Positions 33,691 to 42,993 of a stretch of DNA of 64,000 nt are shown piece by piece (within the stretch, counting starts at the first letter, position 1; the number at the start of each line of letters is the position of its first letter). The notes beneath the pieces are model-generated. The model did no database searches. It worked only from the letters and a program-made list of their open reading frames with translations, and was not told where the DNA came from. Source of the stretch: Treponema vincentii (GTDB lineage Bacteria; Spirochaetota; Spirochaetia; Treponematales; Treponemataceae); contig NZ_CP048020.1 in NCBI RefSeq assembly GCF_010365865.1, forward strand, positions 558,001 through 622,000. Reading direction: 5' to 3'. Position numbers and translations under genes: made by a program.

Positions 33691-35415
33691 TTAACTCTCT
33701 TTTTCAACTTTAAACCGAATATCGAACACCAGCGTTTCATTCGGATTATCTTTGTGATAGAGCGTAAAATATTGCAAGGAACTTTTTTTGAGTTCGCTTG
33801 CCTTAGGCGTAAGCAGCATAGAATTATTCCCCTGTTCATTGCTTACAAAAACTTGTTGCACACCATTTACATAGCCCTTTATATTGAAGGAAAGCTGAAC
33901 AACAGAAGATTCGCTTAATACAATAATATTATTTGTTTGCGCTTGAGGCTGTACCTTTTTCATGTACGTACACGTTAATTTTGGCAGAGGTTTCGTATTA
34001 CTGTAGTTAAAGATCGCTTGCCGCAGCTTGTCTTTATCAAACGGCTGCATGCCGATACTACCGGTAACATCTATAGTTTTATGGCCTGTATAATGTATAT
34101 TTTCTACCGTTGCGGTTACCTTGTATCCTTTTGTCGGTACCTCAATACGTTCTACCGTCTTGTATTTTTCGCTATATTTGATATATGCGACGGCATTATC
34201 GTCCAGGAATCTTAATTGGTACTTAATAATCTGCCCCGGATTCTTTGCAGAAAATCCCTCTTTTACAATATATTTTTGAAACTGTCTAAGATCGGTAACA
34301 GCCTCGCTGCCGCCTCCGATAATATTGATGGTAATCGTCGTTCCTTTTTCCAGTTTTTTGATTGCCAGATCGATGTCGGCTTCGGCATGATTTGCTGTTG
34401 TAACTTTAAATACTGTGTCGAGATTGGCTTTAAGCTCTGATTTTTCCTGATCGGATTCAATAGTAAGATATGCAATTCGTCCGTAAGAAACCGACGACAC
34501 ATATACCGGCATTCTGTCGCCTACGGCTGCTCGCGGTATATTGATCATAAGCGGAGCTGCTTCTTGATTTACATCGACGGTATAAAACGTTTCAACGAAT
34601 TTGATAAGGCGCCGTTCCTTTTGGTCTCCATTTTTGAATTTAAAGCCTGCTGCAATTTTGCTTTTAATTCCAGCTGCACCGAAACCAACCCCTATTTTAA
34701 GCTGCGCTTCAAGGCTTTTTTCATTGGTAATCTCCATCTCTTCATAGCTTGAATGGGCAGAGGCATGGTATGTAATACTTTGACTGAGGATTCTATTGCG
34801 CAGATCTCTATATGATGCTAAATTCGGGAAAATTGCGTCGGACGTAATCCCTGCTTTTCCATCTTTACCTTCTTTATCTTTTACTCCCTGTAAATCGAAT
34901 GAGATCGTCGCTTTTCGTTTATTGCCTTCGGTAATTTCCTGGTAGCTCTCTTTATCAAGACTATCGCCACGCAGAACGGAACCGGGATAGATTGAGTTCT
35001 GGGCAGGGTCAAGCATGAGCGTGTCATCAAAGGCAGCCGAAATATCATGCTCAACTTCTTTCTCGATGTATTTTACCACCATACCCTGGGCATTAAGCTG
35101 CGGCTCCGTTTCACTAATCTGCCGCCCTTGAAAAATCATTTCGCGCAATCTCTGCGGTGATCGTGCAAGCGTTTTAGGAATATCAAGCCCTTTATAAGTA
35201 AATTCCTCTTGCTCGTTGCTTTGGCTGTTACCGGAATTACCGCTGTTCCCGTTACTCGGTTTTGCAGGTTTTTGCACCGATTTGTCCGTTTTAATTTCCC
35301 TCACTAACGGTTTTGTCGGTTGTTGGCACCCCGTTATACCGAATAGTACAAGACAGAACAACAGTGATTTCCATTTCATACATGTTGCGAGCTTTACTCG
35401 TTTTTGTTGCTGCAT
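33691..35415 (-). CDS. Lipoprotein related to cholesterol-dependent cytolysins (CDC-like pore former)
   Basis: 574 aa from ATG 35415 (AAGGAGG 6 nt upstream). Signal peptide with lipobox FGITGC (Cys30), then a GNSGNSGNS linker. Residues ~130-420 follow thiol-activated cytolysins in order: IYPGSVLRGD (142-151), FYTVDV (277-282), PVYVSSVSYGRIAYLTIES (303-321, cf. PVMVSNVAYGRTVYVKLE of pneumolysin-type toxins), Gly-rich NIIGGGSEA (364-372) and SAKNPGQIIKYQLRFLDD (389-406). The ~150-residue C-terminus is beta-rich like domain 4, but I see no Trp-rich undecapeptide, so cholesterol binding is unlikely in the classic way. This fits the CDC-like group. Monocistronic, with its own leader. Confidence 0.8.
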   Translation of the reverse strand: MQQQKRVKLATCMKWKSLLFCLVLFGITGCQQPTKPLVREIKTDKSVQKPAKPSNGNSGNSGNSQSNEQEEFTYKGLDIPKTLARSPQRLREMIFQGRQISETEPQLNAQGMVVKYIEKEVEHDISAAFDDTLMLDPAQNSIYPGSVLRGDSLDKESYQEITEGNKRKATISFDLQGVKDKEGKDGKAGITSDAIFPNLASYRDLRNRILSQSITYHASAHSSYEEMEITNEKSLEAQLKIGVGFGAAGIKSKIAAGFKFKNGDQKERRLIKFVETFYTVDVNQEAAPLMINIPRAAVGDRMPVYVSSVSYGRIAYLTIESDQEKSELKANLDTVFKVTTANHAEADIDLAIKKLEKGTTITINIIGGGSEAVTDLRQFQKYIVKEGFSAKNPGQIIKYQLRFLDDNAVAYIKYSEKYKTVERIEVPTKGYKVTATVENIHYTGHKTIDVTGSIGMQPFDKDKLRQAIFNYSNTKPLPKLTCTYMKKVQPQAQTNNIIVLSESSVVQLSFNIKGYVNGVQQVFVSNEQGNNSMLLTPKASELKKSSLQYFTLYHKDNPNETLVFDIRFKVEKES

Positions 35416-35522
35416 AAAAACCTCCTTGCGGTTGATGCTGTCTGTCTTATAAAGCACGTAATGTAAAATGGCTTGAAATTCGGAGAAAAAATTAAAAAAT
35501 TTTAAAAAATTTCGTGCAAAAA

Positions 35523-35562
35523 TAAGGCAACCGCCTGAGACATCTCCAATTCGGTTGCCTTA
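35523..35562 (-). terminator. Rho-independent terminator of pyk
   Basis: On the minus strand TAAGGCAACCG (stem) and CGGTTGCCTTA enclose an 18-nt loop and are followed by TTTTTG. It lies 28 bp behind the pyruvate kinase stop. Confidence 0.8.
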
Positions 35563-35589
35563 GTGTGTAGAAAAAGCTGTAAAATTAAT

Positions 35590-37350
35590 TTAATAAATAG
35601 CGGCGGTTCCTTTTATCACGACGCCGGTTTTTCCGTTCAGCGTGATAATATCGCCTGTTTTTAATATGCTTGTTGCCTCGGAGGCGCCTACGATAGTCGG
35701 CTTCGACAAGTTCATTCCCATCAAGGCGGCGTGTCCGCTCAAGTTGCCGTTTTCGGTAATGACAGCGCCTGCCCGCTCGATAAAGGAATTCATTAAATCG
35801 TTGGTCGTTTGGGTTACGATGATGTCTCCGTCCGCAAAGTCGGTCAGTAAGTCTTGCTCGGAACGGATAACCTTTACTCGGCCGGTTACAACCGACTGAA
35901 TGCCGGTGCCCTTACCCTTCAGCAGGATCTTCCCGACGGTTTCAACTTTCAACAAGTTTGTCGAACCGACCAGTCCGATAGGAACTCCGGCGGTAAGCAC
36001 GGCGAGTTCACCCTCTTGTACAAACCCATTCTCTTTTGCGACGTTGATGCACTGTTCAAACATTTCGTCCGTCGATTTAAAATAGGACGTGACAATCGGA
36101 TATACCCCCCAGTTAAGTGATAACCGGCGTGCAGTTGCTTCATAGGGGGTTACGGCAACAATCGGCGCCTTGGGCTTGTATTTTGAAAGTGCCCGCGGCG
36201 TTTCTCCCGAAGAGGTCGCGGTAACGATAACCTGTGCATTCATTTCCAACGCCATAGAACAGGTTGCGTGTGCGATGGCATTCGTAATGGTCAAAGAATG
36301 CTCCCGGGCAACCGCCCCCATAATCTTGTCGTAGTTTAACGAATTTTCGGTTGTAACGGCAATGCGGTGCATCATCTTAACGGTTTCTACCGGATATTTG
36401 CCCGCAGCCGTTTCTCCCGAAAGCATAATGGCGCTCGTTCCGTCAAAGATAGCGTTCGCAACATCGGTAACCTCCGCCCGTGTCGGCCGCGGATTATGCG
36501 TCATCGACTCGAGCATCTGGGTTGCCGTAATTGCCGGTTTACTTGCCTTCAGTGTTTTGCGGATAATCATCTTTTGCACGAGCGGAATTTCTTCCGGCGG
36601 AATTTCGATACCTAAATCGCCGCGAGCAACCATGATGCCGTCGGAAACTTCAATAATCTTGTCGATGGAGTCGACGCCTTCTTGGTTTTCGATTTTCGCA
36701 ATAATATGGATATTGTTCCCATTCGCTTCCTCCAAGACCTTGCGGATGCTTAAGATATCCGCAGGGCCGCGGGTAAACGAGGCTGCTACAAAATCAACCT
36801 CATTTTGAGCGCCGAACTTTAAGTCGGAAATATCCTGTTCGCTCAGAAAGGGGAGGTTGATTTTTGCTCCGGGAATATTGATACCCTTATGATTCGATAC
36901 GGGGCCGTCGCTCATGACGGTACAGATAATATCGGTGCCGTTATCGATCCGCTCGACCTTCAGTTCGATTAAGCCGTCATCTATAAGGATGCGATTATTA
37001 GGCTGTACTTCCTGCGCAAGGTTCTTATAGGTTACGCTGCATATTTTTTCATCGCCGACAACATCGCGTACGGTAAGCGTAAATTGCTGTCCCTTGCTCA
37101 GCTGTACGGAATTAACGCCGAAATTTTTCAGCCGTATTTCCGGCCCCTTGGTGTCCAGCATAATCGCAATCGGCAAGTTGAGTTCCTGTCGAATCTTTTT
37201 GATACGGTCGATACGGATCTGGTGCTCTTCATGCGTACCGTGCGAAAAATTAAGGCGGCATACGTTGAGCCCTGCCTTAAATAATTCGCGCAGTATTTCT
37301 TCCGAGTCGGAAGCGGGATCGATAGTACAGACAATCTTTGTCTTTTTCAT
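35590..37350 (-). CDS. pyk: Pyruvate kinase with C-terminal PEP-utiliser-type extra domain
   Basis: 586 aa. Active-site elements: CRLNFSHGTHEEH near the N-terminus, MLDTKGPEIR, IIAKIENQEGVDSID and the signature IMVARGDLGIEIP, then KPAITATQMLESM. It converts PEP and ADP to pyruvate and ATP. The last ~105 residues (TGRVKVI... ERAGAVITENGNLSGHAALM) form the extra domain also found in Bacillus-type enzymes, resembling the phosphohistidine domain of PPDK but with the key His in SGHAAL. AGGAG precedes the ATG. Confidence 0.97.
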   Translation of the reverse strand: MKKTKIVCTIDPASDSEEILRELFKAGLNVCRLNFSHGTHEEHQIRIDRIKKIRQELNLPIAIMLDTKGPEIRLKNFGVNSVQLSKGQQFTLTVRDVVGDEKICSVTYKNLAQEVQPNNRILIDDGLIELKVERIDNGTDIICTVMSDGPVSNHKGINIPGAKINLPFLSEQDISDLKFGAQNEVDFVAASFTRGPADILSIRKVLEEANGNNIHIIAKIENQEGVDSIDKIIEVSDGIMVARGDLGIEIPPEEIPLVQKMIIRKTLKASKPAITATQMLESMTHNPRPTRAEVTDVANAIFDGTSAIMLSGETAAGKYPVETVKMMHRIAVTTENSLNYDKIMGAVAREHSLTITNAIAHATCSMALEMNAQVIVTATSSGETPRALSKYKPKAPIVAVTPYEATARRLSLNWGVYPIVTSYFKSTDEMFEQCINVAKENGFVQEGELAVLTAGVPIGLVGSTNLLKVETVGKILLKGKGTGIQSVVTGRVKVIRSEQDLLTDFADGDIIVTQTTNDLMNSFIERAGAVITENGNLSGHAALMGMNLSKPTIVGASEATSILKTGDIITLNGKTGVVIKGTAAIY

Positions 37351-37379
37351 CTTTTCTCCTATCGAATAAAAGTATGTCT

Positions 37380-38567
37380 TTACGCTTTCTTCTTATCCTT
37401 CGAGATGGCATCCACTAGAATGGCAATTGCGCCGTCTCCGGTTACGTTACATGCAGTTCCGAAGCTGTCCTGTGCAATATAGAGCGCGATAATCAATGAA
37501 CTCATTGTGTCGTTAAAGCCGAGAATGGACTGAACAAAGCCAAGCGCTGCCATAACGGCGCCACCGGGGATACCGGGGGCTGCAACCATTGCGATACCCA
37601 AGATTGCGATAAACGGAAGCATAACGCCGGCGTTTGCCGTTTGTCCGTGCAGGATCAGGATAGCCATCGAGCAGCTGGTAAGGGTGATAGTACTTCCTGC
37701 AAGATGAATGGTCGCGCAGAGCGGAATAACAAAGTCTGCAATTTTTTCCTGAATACCGATTTTCTTTGCGGAAGCGAGCGTTACCGGTATGGTTGCTGCG
37801 GATGATTGAGTTCCCAATGCGGTAACATACGCCGGTAGCATCGTCTTAATCGACGTAAAGGGATTCCGTTTTGCAATGGTACAAGCAATGATGTACTGAA
37901 TAAGTATCATGATGACGTGCAGTGCAATGACGATTGCAAATACTTTGATGAATACCTTGAGGATAAGCCCAACCTGTCCCGCATGGGTCATGTTGGTAAA
38001 CACGCCTAAAATATGGAGCGGTAATAGCGGGATAATGATAACTTCGATAACTTTCGTAACGATATTCTGAAATTCGCGTGCTGCGTTTTTTAATGTTTCA
38101 GAACGGGTTACCGCGATACCGATACCGAGAACAAAGCTTAAAATCAACGCAGTCATAACACCCATCAGCGGCGGCATATCGATACCGAATAAGCCGGGCA
38201 GCAGCGCATCTTCAGGATTCGCATGGGAAAAAACATCCGCATGAGAACTTAAAAAGAACGGGAAGAATATGGAATCGGTTACAAAGGCCAACGTACCGGC
38301 AAGCAGCGTTGAACCGTACGCAATACCGGCAGTGATAGCGAGCAGCTTTCCTGCGTCGGAACCCAGATCCGCGATACCCGGAATGACAAATCCAAGAATG
38401 ATCAGCGGGATGATAAAGCTGAGAAAGTTGCCGAATACCCCGTTAAAGGTTGCCAAAATCTGAACAGGCAACGGCAAATGGATGGAGCGCGTCAAGTTAC
38501 CGATTAAAATACCGGCAACGATTGCAATAACAAGACGCGGCAATAGACCTAATTTTTTTGCACTCAC
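37380..38567 (-). CDS. Na+/dicarboxylate or amino-acid symporter (DAACS family)
   Basis: 395 aa, GTG start with AAGGAG 7 nt upstream. About eight membrane helices; re-entrant loop ALGTQSSAATIPVTLASA and the helix with ACNVTGDGAIAILVDAI are the substrate and cation sites of the GltP/SstT family. Transports glutamate, aspartate, serine/threonine or C4-acids with Na+ or H+. It sits 29 bp upstream of pyk on the same strand, so the two may be co-transcribed. Confidence 0.88.
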   Translation of the reverse strand: MSAKKLGLLPRLVIAIVAGILIGNLTRSIHLPLPVQILATFNGVFGNFLSFIIPLIILGFVIPGIADLGSDAGKLLAITAGIAYGSTLLAGTLAFVTDSIFFPFFLSSHADVFSHANPEDALLPGLFGIDMPPLMGVMTALILSFVLGIGIAVTRSETLKNAAREFQNIVTKVIEVIIIPLLPLHILGVFTNMTHAGQVGLILKVFIKVFAIVIALHVIMILIQYIIACTIAKRNPFTSIKTMLPAYVTALGTQSSAATIPVTLASAKKIGIQEKIADFVIPLCATIHLAGSTITLTSCSMAILILHGQTANAGVMLPFIAILGIAMVAAPGIPGGAVMAALGFVQSILGFNDTMSSLIIALYIAQDSFGTACNVTGDGAIAILVDAISKDKKKA

Positions 38568-38773
38568 AATAAACTCCTTTTTAAAAGTGTCCGAACATCT
38601 CTAAAAGCTGACCGGTTTTTTAAAGGTGTCCGTCTATCTTTTTATAGTGTAACTGACTTTATTTCACTTGTCCAGTTTTTTTTGATATTCTGGCGCCGCG
38701 ATGTACCTCTTTTATAATTCCCTTCAATAGTATATACTGCTCCATCCGATGAAAATTCAATAAGAGGTACACT

Positions 38774-40216
38774 ATGGAACTCACGTATAAAGCAAAAACA
38801 GCATGGGAAAAGCTCACCGACAGCGAACTTGCCGAAATGCAAACGCTTTCTCAACACTACATCTCGTTTTTAAACACAGGAAAGACCGAACGCGAATGCG
38901 CCGCTCAAATTATACGGCAGGCAAAGGAAGCCGGTTTTAAACCGCTTGAAGAGGTCATAAAGAGCGGAAAAGCGCCGGCGGGTACAAAGGTATATCTCAA
39001 CAATAAGGATAAGTCCGTTGTGATGATGGTGCTCGGCGAGGATATCATGCAAGGTATGAATATCGTCGGTGCTCATATCGACAGCCCGCGCCTTGACGTT
39101 AAACAGATGCCGCTCTATGAAGATTCAAACCTCGTGTTTTTAAAGACGCACTATTACGGCGGCATTAAAAAGTACCAATGGACTGCAATCCCGCTCGCTA
39201 TTCACGGGGTCATTTTTACCAAAGAAGGCAAGAAGGTTGAAATCTGCATCGGCGAAGATGAAAACGATCCGGTGCTTTTTATTAGCGACCTCCTGATTCA
39301 CCTTTCAAAAAAGCAGTTGCAGGAAACGCTGGCCGAAGGGATTACCGCCGAGCAGCTTAACGTACTGGTCGGTAATATGAAGCCTGCGACGCCGGATGAT
39401 GATGGCAAGAAGAAAAAAGACGAATCGAAAGAGGATAAAAAAGGAGATAAGGTATCCCCTGTTAAGGAAAATATCTTAAAAATCTTAAATCAAAAATACG
39501 GCATTACCGAAGAAGATTTCCGCGTTGCGGAGCTTGAGATTGTTCCCGCAGGAAAAGCGCGGAATGTCGGGCTTGATAACTCGATGATTGCAGGACACGG
39601 CCACGACGACCGCGTATGTGCCTATACCACACTGAAAGCGATGCTCGAAGTTTCGGGGACTCCTGCAAAGACTGCCGTCGCCCTCTTTGCCGATAAAGAA
39701 GAGATCGGTTCGGTCGGTAATACCGGCATGACAGCGCTCTACTTTGAAAACATGGTTGCGGAGATTGCCGCCCTGCAAAAAGCTCCCTGCGATTTAGGCG
39801 TGCGCCGTGCATTTGCCAATTCCTGTATGTTGTCTGCCGATGTATCCGCCGGTTATGACCCCGCGTTTACATCCGTATTTGAAAAGCTCAATTCGGCGTT
39901 TATCGGCAACGGTATCTGCATCAACAAATACACCGGCTCCGGCGGCAAAGGCGGCTCAAATGACGCAAACGCTGAATATCTCCAAAAGATCAGACACTTA
40001 TTCGACACCAACAATGTTGTCTGGCAGACGGCGGAACTCGGCATGACCGACGCCGGAGGAGGAGGCACAATTGCCTACATCCTCGCTAAGTACGGAACGG
40101 AAGTCGTAGACTGCGGAGTGCCGGTATTATCGATGCATGCTCCCATCGAATTGATCAGCAAAGTAGACCTTTTAATGGCGTACCGAGCCTACAAGGCGTT
40201 TTTAAAAGCACATTAA
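38774..40216 (+). CDS. M18-family metallo-aminopeptidase
   Basis: 480 aa. Zinc ligands and active site: GAHIDSPRLD (His), DNSMIAGHGHDDRV, FADKEEIGSVG (Glu general base and ligand), SADVSAGYDP and the terminal SMHAPIEL (His). M18 enzymes remove N-terminal acidic or other residues from peptides, suiting an amino-acid-fermenting organism. A highly charged insert (~205-230, Asp/Lys/Glu) sits in the lid domain. AAGAGGT precedes the ATG. Confidence 0.92.
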   Translation: MELTYKAKTAWEKLTDSELAEMQTLSQHYISFLNTGKTERECAAQIIRQAKEAGFKPLEEVIKSGKAPAGTKVYLNNKDKSVVMMVLGEDIMQGMNIVGAHIDSPRLDVKQMPLYEDSNLVFLKTHYYGGIKKYQWTAIPLAIHGVIFTKEGKKVEICIGEDENDPVLFISDLLIHLSKKQLQETLAEGITAEQLNVLVGNMKPATPDDDGKKKKDESKEDKKGDKVSPVKENILKILNQKYGITEEDFRVAELEIVPAGKARNVGLDNSMIAGHGHDDRVCAYTTLKAMLEVSGTPAKTAVALFADKEEIGSVGNTGMTALYFENMVAEIAALQKAPCDLGVRRAFANSCMLSADVSAGYDPAFTSVFEKLNSAFIGNGICINKYTGSGGKGGSNDANAEYLQKIRHLFDTNNVVWQTAELGMTDAGGGGTIAYILAKYGTEVVDCGVPVLSMHAPIELISKVDLLMAYRAYKAFLKAH

Positions 40217-40226
40217 AGCTAAGTGG

Positions 40227-40256
40227 AACCTCTAAAAGCTGTAGTTTTTAGAGGTT
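40227..40256. repeat. Dispersed hairpin repeat (11-bp stem)
   Basis: AACCTCTAAAA (40227-40237) and TTTTAGAGGTT (40246-40256), 11 bp past the aminopeptidase stop. Confidence 0.7.
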
Positions 40257-40290
40257 TCCGGTTAATGGATTTCGATACGAGAGAATATCA

Positions 40291-42171
40291 ATGAATACAG
40301 CATACCCTGAATTACAGCATGCATTTGAAAAGATGATTCTATCGGCGTCGGGCTGGCGCAAAGTGTTCGCTCAATCCGGAAGCGAAAACGACGGAGCGCC
40401 GGAGATTTCCGCTGCCGACCGCGATATCGTTTTCTTTGCCGCTCAATCATTTGCGGAATTCTTACAAGCTGAGTTTCCGGCAATCCGCACGGTAATCATA
40501 GCCCGCGACAGCCGCCCCACCGGCGCAGCGCTTTTAAAAGAGGCGGTAACTGCGTTTGCAGCCGCTGGGAATACTTCTGCGGCAACAAGCTCGGCTGCAC
40601 TAGCGGTACAATCGGTTGGGATAGCCGCGGCGCCGGAAATTATGGCGTATGCACGCTCCGCAGGGGCTGCTTTCATGTATATTTCTGCAAGTCATAATCC
40701 CATCGGGCATAACGGCTTTAAGTTCGGGTTGGATACCGGCGGCGTACTGGACGGAAGTCAATCCGCGCGGTTGATAGCCTTATTCACACAAAAATGCGCC
40801 GCTGCCCACCAAGATACCGCAGCTGTCCTGCGCAAACAGGCCGCCCCGGCACCGGTGCAAGCGGTGTTTGAGGCAGAAGCAGCGCACAAACAAGCGGCGC
40901 TTACCGCCTATCAAAACTTTTTACAGGAAGTAATTGCCGATTCAAAAGACAGCGCGGAACAAGCACGGTTCTTTGATGACATTCGCGCTCAATGTACCGC
41001 GCTTGCGGCAGCAGGTAAGCCGTTTACGCTGGTTGCAGACTTTAACGGCAGCGCCCGCGCCGCTTCGGTTGACCGAGCTTTCTTTGAAAAGCTCGGTATG
41101 CAGCTTGTCGGTATTGCGGAAAAGGCCGGAAATATCGTCCATGGTATTGTTCCCGAAGGAGGAAACCTTGCAACCTGTGCAGCCAAAATCGAAGAACTGC
41201 ACCGGAGCAATCCCGCACAGGCGGAGAATACGTTGTTCGGCTATATGCCCGATTGCGACGGGGACCGCGGCAATATCATCTACTGGGATGAAGCGCAGCA
41301 AAAAGCATTGATCCTTGAAGCGCAGGAAGTCTTTGCCCTGTCGGTCATCGCAGAACTGAGTTATCTGCACTACAGCGGTAACATCAGCGCGCCACTTGCG
41401 GTTACCGTCAACGGATCGACTTCGCTCCGCATTAACGAAATCGCAAAAGCCTTGGATGCGGAAGTGTTTTATGCGGAAGTAGGCGAAGCCAATGTAGTAA
41501 ACCGGGCGGAAGATGCACGTCGGTACGGTTATAAAGTGCGGATACTCGGCGAAGGTTCCAACGGGGGGAATATTACGTACCCTGCCGCCGTGCGTGACCC
41601 GCTGAATACGCTCTTTGCAATCAGCAAGCTCCTGCTCATAAAGGATATGCCTGACCGCTCCTGCCCGTTCCGTATCTGGTGCGAGCGGTCGGGGCAAACG
41701 GCAAAGTACCGGAAAGACTTTACCTTTGCGGATATTATTGCAACGCTTCCCCGCTATTGGACTACCCCGACGCAGGAAGCTCGGGCGCTGATGCACATCC
41801 ATACTACCGACCATACCGCACTGAAATCGGCATATCAGAAGATTTTTATGCAGGAATGGGCGGATAAAAAACAGCTGCTGAAAGACCGGTTCGGTATAGC
41901 AGCCTGTAAAGTATTTGCGTATAATGGGACGGTTTGTACAGAAAACCTCAGGGATTTTGGGGTTTCCGCAAAGGGCGGCCTCAAGGTGCAGTTCTATAAT
42001 GCAAGCCATACTCCGATTGCCTTTATCTGGATGCGCGGTTCCGGTACCGAACCGGTATTCCGCATTATGGCGGACATCAAAGGATATGATCAGGCAGCGG
42101 AAGAATATCTGGTGCAGTGGCAGGGAGATATGGTACGCAAAGCCGATGTGGCGGTATCGGTAAAAAATTAA
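40291..42171 (+). CDS. Phosphoglucomutase/phosphomannomutase-family enzyme
   Basis: 626 aa. Catalytic Ser134 in YISASHNPIGHNGFKFG, Mg loop PDCDGDRGN, sugar-binding GEGSNGGNITYP and a C-terminal RGSGTEPVFRIMADI phosphate-binding loop, in the family's order. Interconverts hexose 1- and 6-phosphates. It is longer than the usual ~550 aa; extra sequence lies mostly in the Ala-rich segment around 160-235. It could supply sugar phosphates to the polysaccharide locus that begins 1.5 kb later, though it is not fused to it. Confidence 0.9.
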   Translation: MNTAYPELQHAFEKMILSASGWRKVFAQSGSENDGAPEISAADRDIVFFAAQSFAEFLQAEFPAIRTVIIARDSRPTGAALLKEAVTAFAAAGNTSAATSSAALAVQSVGIAAAPEIMAYARSAGAAFMYISASHNPIGHNGFKFGLDTGGVLDGSQSARLIALFTQKCAAAHQDTAAVLRKQAAPAPVQAVFEAEAAHKQAALTAYQNFLQEVIADSKDSAEQARFFDDIRAQCTALAAAGKPFTLVADFNGSARAASVDRAFFEKLGMQLVGIAEKAGNIVHGIVPEGGNLATCAAKIEELHRSNPAQAENTLFGYMPDCDGDRGNIIYWDEAQQKALILEAQEVFALSVIAELSYLHYSGNISAPLAVTVNGSTSLRINEIAKALDAEVFYAEVGEANVVNRAEDARRYGYKVRILGEGSNGGNITYPAAVRDPLNTLFAISKLLLIKDMPDRSCPFRIWCERSGQTAKYRKDFTFADIIATLPRYWTTPTQEARALMHIHTTDHTALKSAYQKIFMQEWADKKQLLKDRFGIAACKVFAYNGTVCTENLRDFGVSAKGGLKVQFYNASHTPIAFIWMRGSGTEPVFRIMADIKGYDQAAEEYLVQWQGDMVRKADVAVSVKN

Positions 42172-42190
42172 GGGAAAGTGGTATAACTTC

Positions 42191-42271
42191 GGCAGCCGCA
42201 GTAAGGCTGCCTCGTTAACCGTCAAGTTTTCTTTCGAAAACTTGCTTATTAAACATGTGCGCTTTTCGCGC
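42191..42271. repeat. Three consecutive short palindromes
   Basis: GGCAGCC/GGCTGCC (42191-42211), CAAGTTTTC/GAAAACTTG (42223-42244) and GTGCG/CGCAC (42255-42271) lie between the mutase and PUR genes. No U-run follows. They may be terminator, regulatory RNA structure or protein-binding sites. Confidence 0.5.
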
Positions 42272-42337
42272 ACGGATTCGCCTGCCTCCAAAATTGATAT
42301 TTTGTTCGGCTGTCGAATTTATGGGAAGGATACAAGA

Positions 42338-42724
42338 ATGGGAATTCGAGGAGAATTATTTACCACTCAAATTCCGGTAGAAAACCGGACATATTTTTTT
42401 AATGTGAAAGAGAATCGGCTGGGTGATGTTTTTTTGCAGATTGTCGAAAGCAAAAACACCGACGGCGCCGGTTTTGACCGCCATGCAATTGTCGTATTTC
42501 AGGATGAAATGCAAACCTTTTTGCAGGGGCTGAACGAAAGCCTTGAATTTATCGAAAAAAAGCGGAAAGAGCAGCTCAAAGAAAAACGGGAGAAAAAACA
42601 GCGGAACATTTCTGCGGAAACAGCCGGCGTAGAAAAAAAGAAAATCATCAATAAACATAACCCAAGCGCAAAACCGAAATCCGCGCGTAAGGTGCGTATC
42701 GTCAAAAAAGACGGCGCAGAATAG
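42338..42724 (+). CDS. PUR-domain nucleic-acid-binding protein (Bpur-like)
   Basis: 128 aa from ATG 42338 (AAGGA 8 nt upstream). Residues 1-75 form one PUR repeat: ENRTYFFNVKENRLGDVFLQ and IVESKNTDGAGFDRHAIVVF match the bacterial Pur-alpha family (DUF3276), studied in Borrelia as Bpur, which binds single- and double-stranded DNA and RNA. The C-terminal half is very basic (KRKEQLKEKREKKQRN, then KPKSARKVRIVKK), longer than in Borrelia Bpur, and probably strengthens nucleic-acid binding. Confidence 0.88.
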   Translation: MGIRGELFTTQIPVENRTYFFNVKENRLGDVFLQIVESKNTDGAGFDRHAIVVFQDEMQTFLQGLNESLEFIEKKRKEQLKEKREKKQRNISAETAGVEKKKIINKHNPSAKPKSARKVRIVKKDGAE

Positions 42725-42993
42725 GTTGTTACGCATCCCGCAAACAGTATGTTGACAAGAACAGGGCTGGGAAACCTCCAAAGTTATAGCTTGCATTTAG
42801 CCTAAAATTAGTGTATAGTTCTGCAGTTTGCAATTATCAGCCTGATGTGGAATGGAGCCTGTTTCGGCGGCACAGAAAGCAACGGTGGTTATTTAATATA
42901 GTTTGGCATACTGTATATTTAAAATTTTTGAAATTTAAAGCAGTTATGTTAATGGGTGAGGTGTGCTCTCATTATATTCCAAAGGTAGCGGAA

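Noticed and set aside
42181..42187. GTATAAC box similar to attC R' boxes
   Set aside because: No pairing arm or GTTRRRY partner; the hairpins nearby do not share attC form. The same box also occurs by chance near 20119.
40942..42291. Long open frame antisense to the phosphohexomutase (449 codons)
   Set aside because: It mirrors a GC-rich coding gene, is rich in Arg/Cys/His and lacks any recognisable domain; the plus-strand gene has all catalytic motifs.
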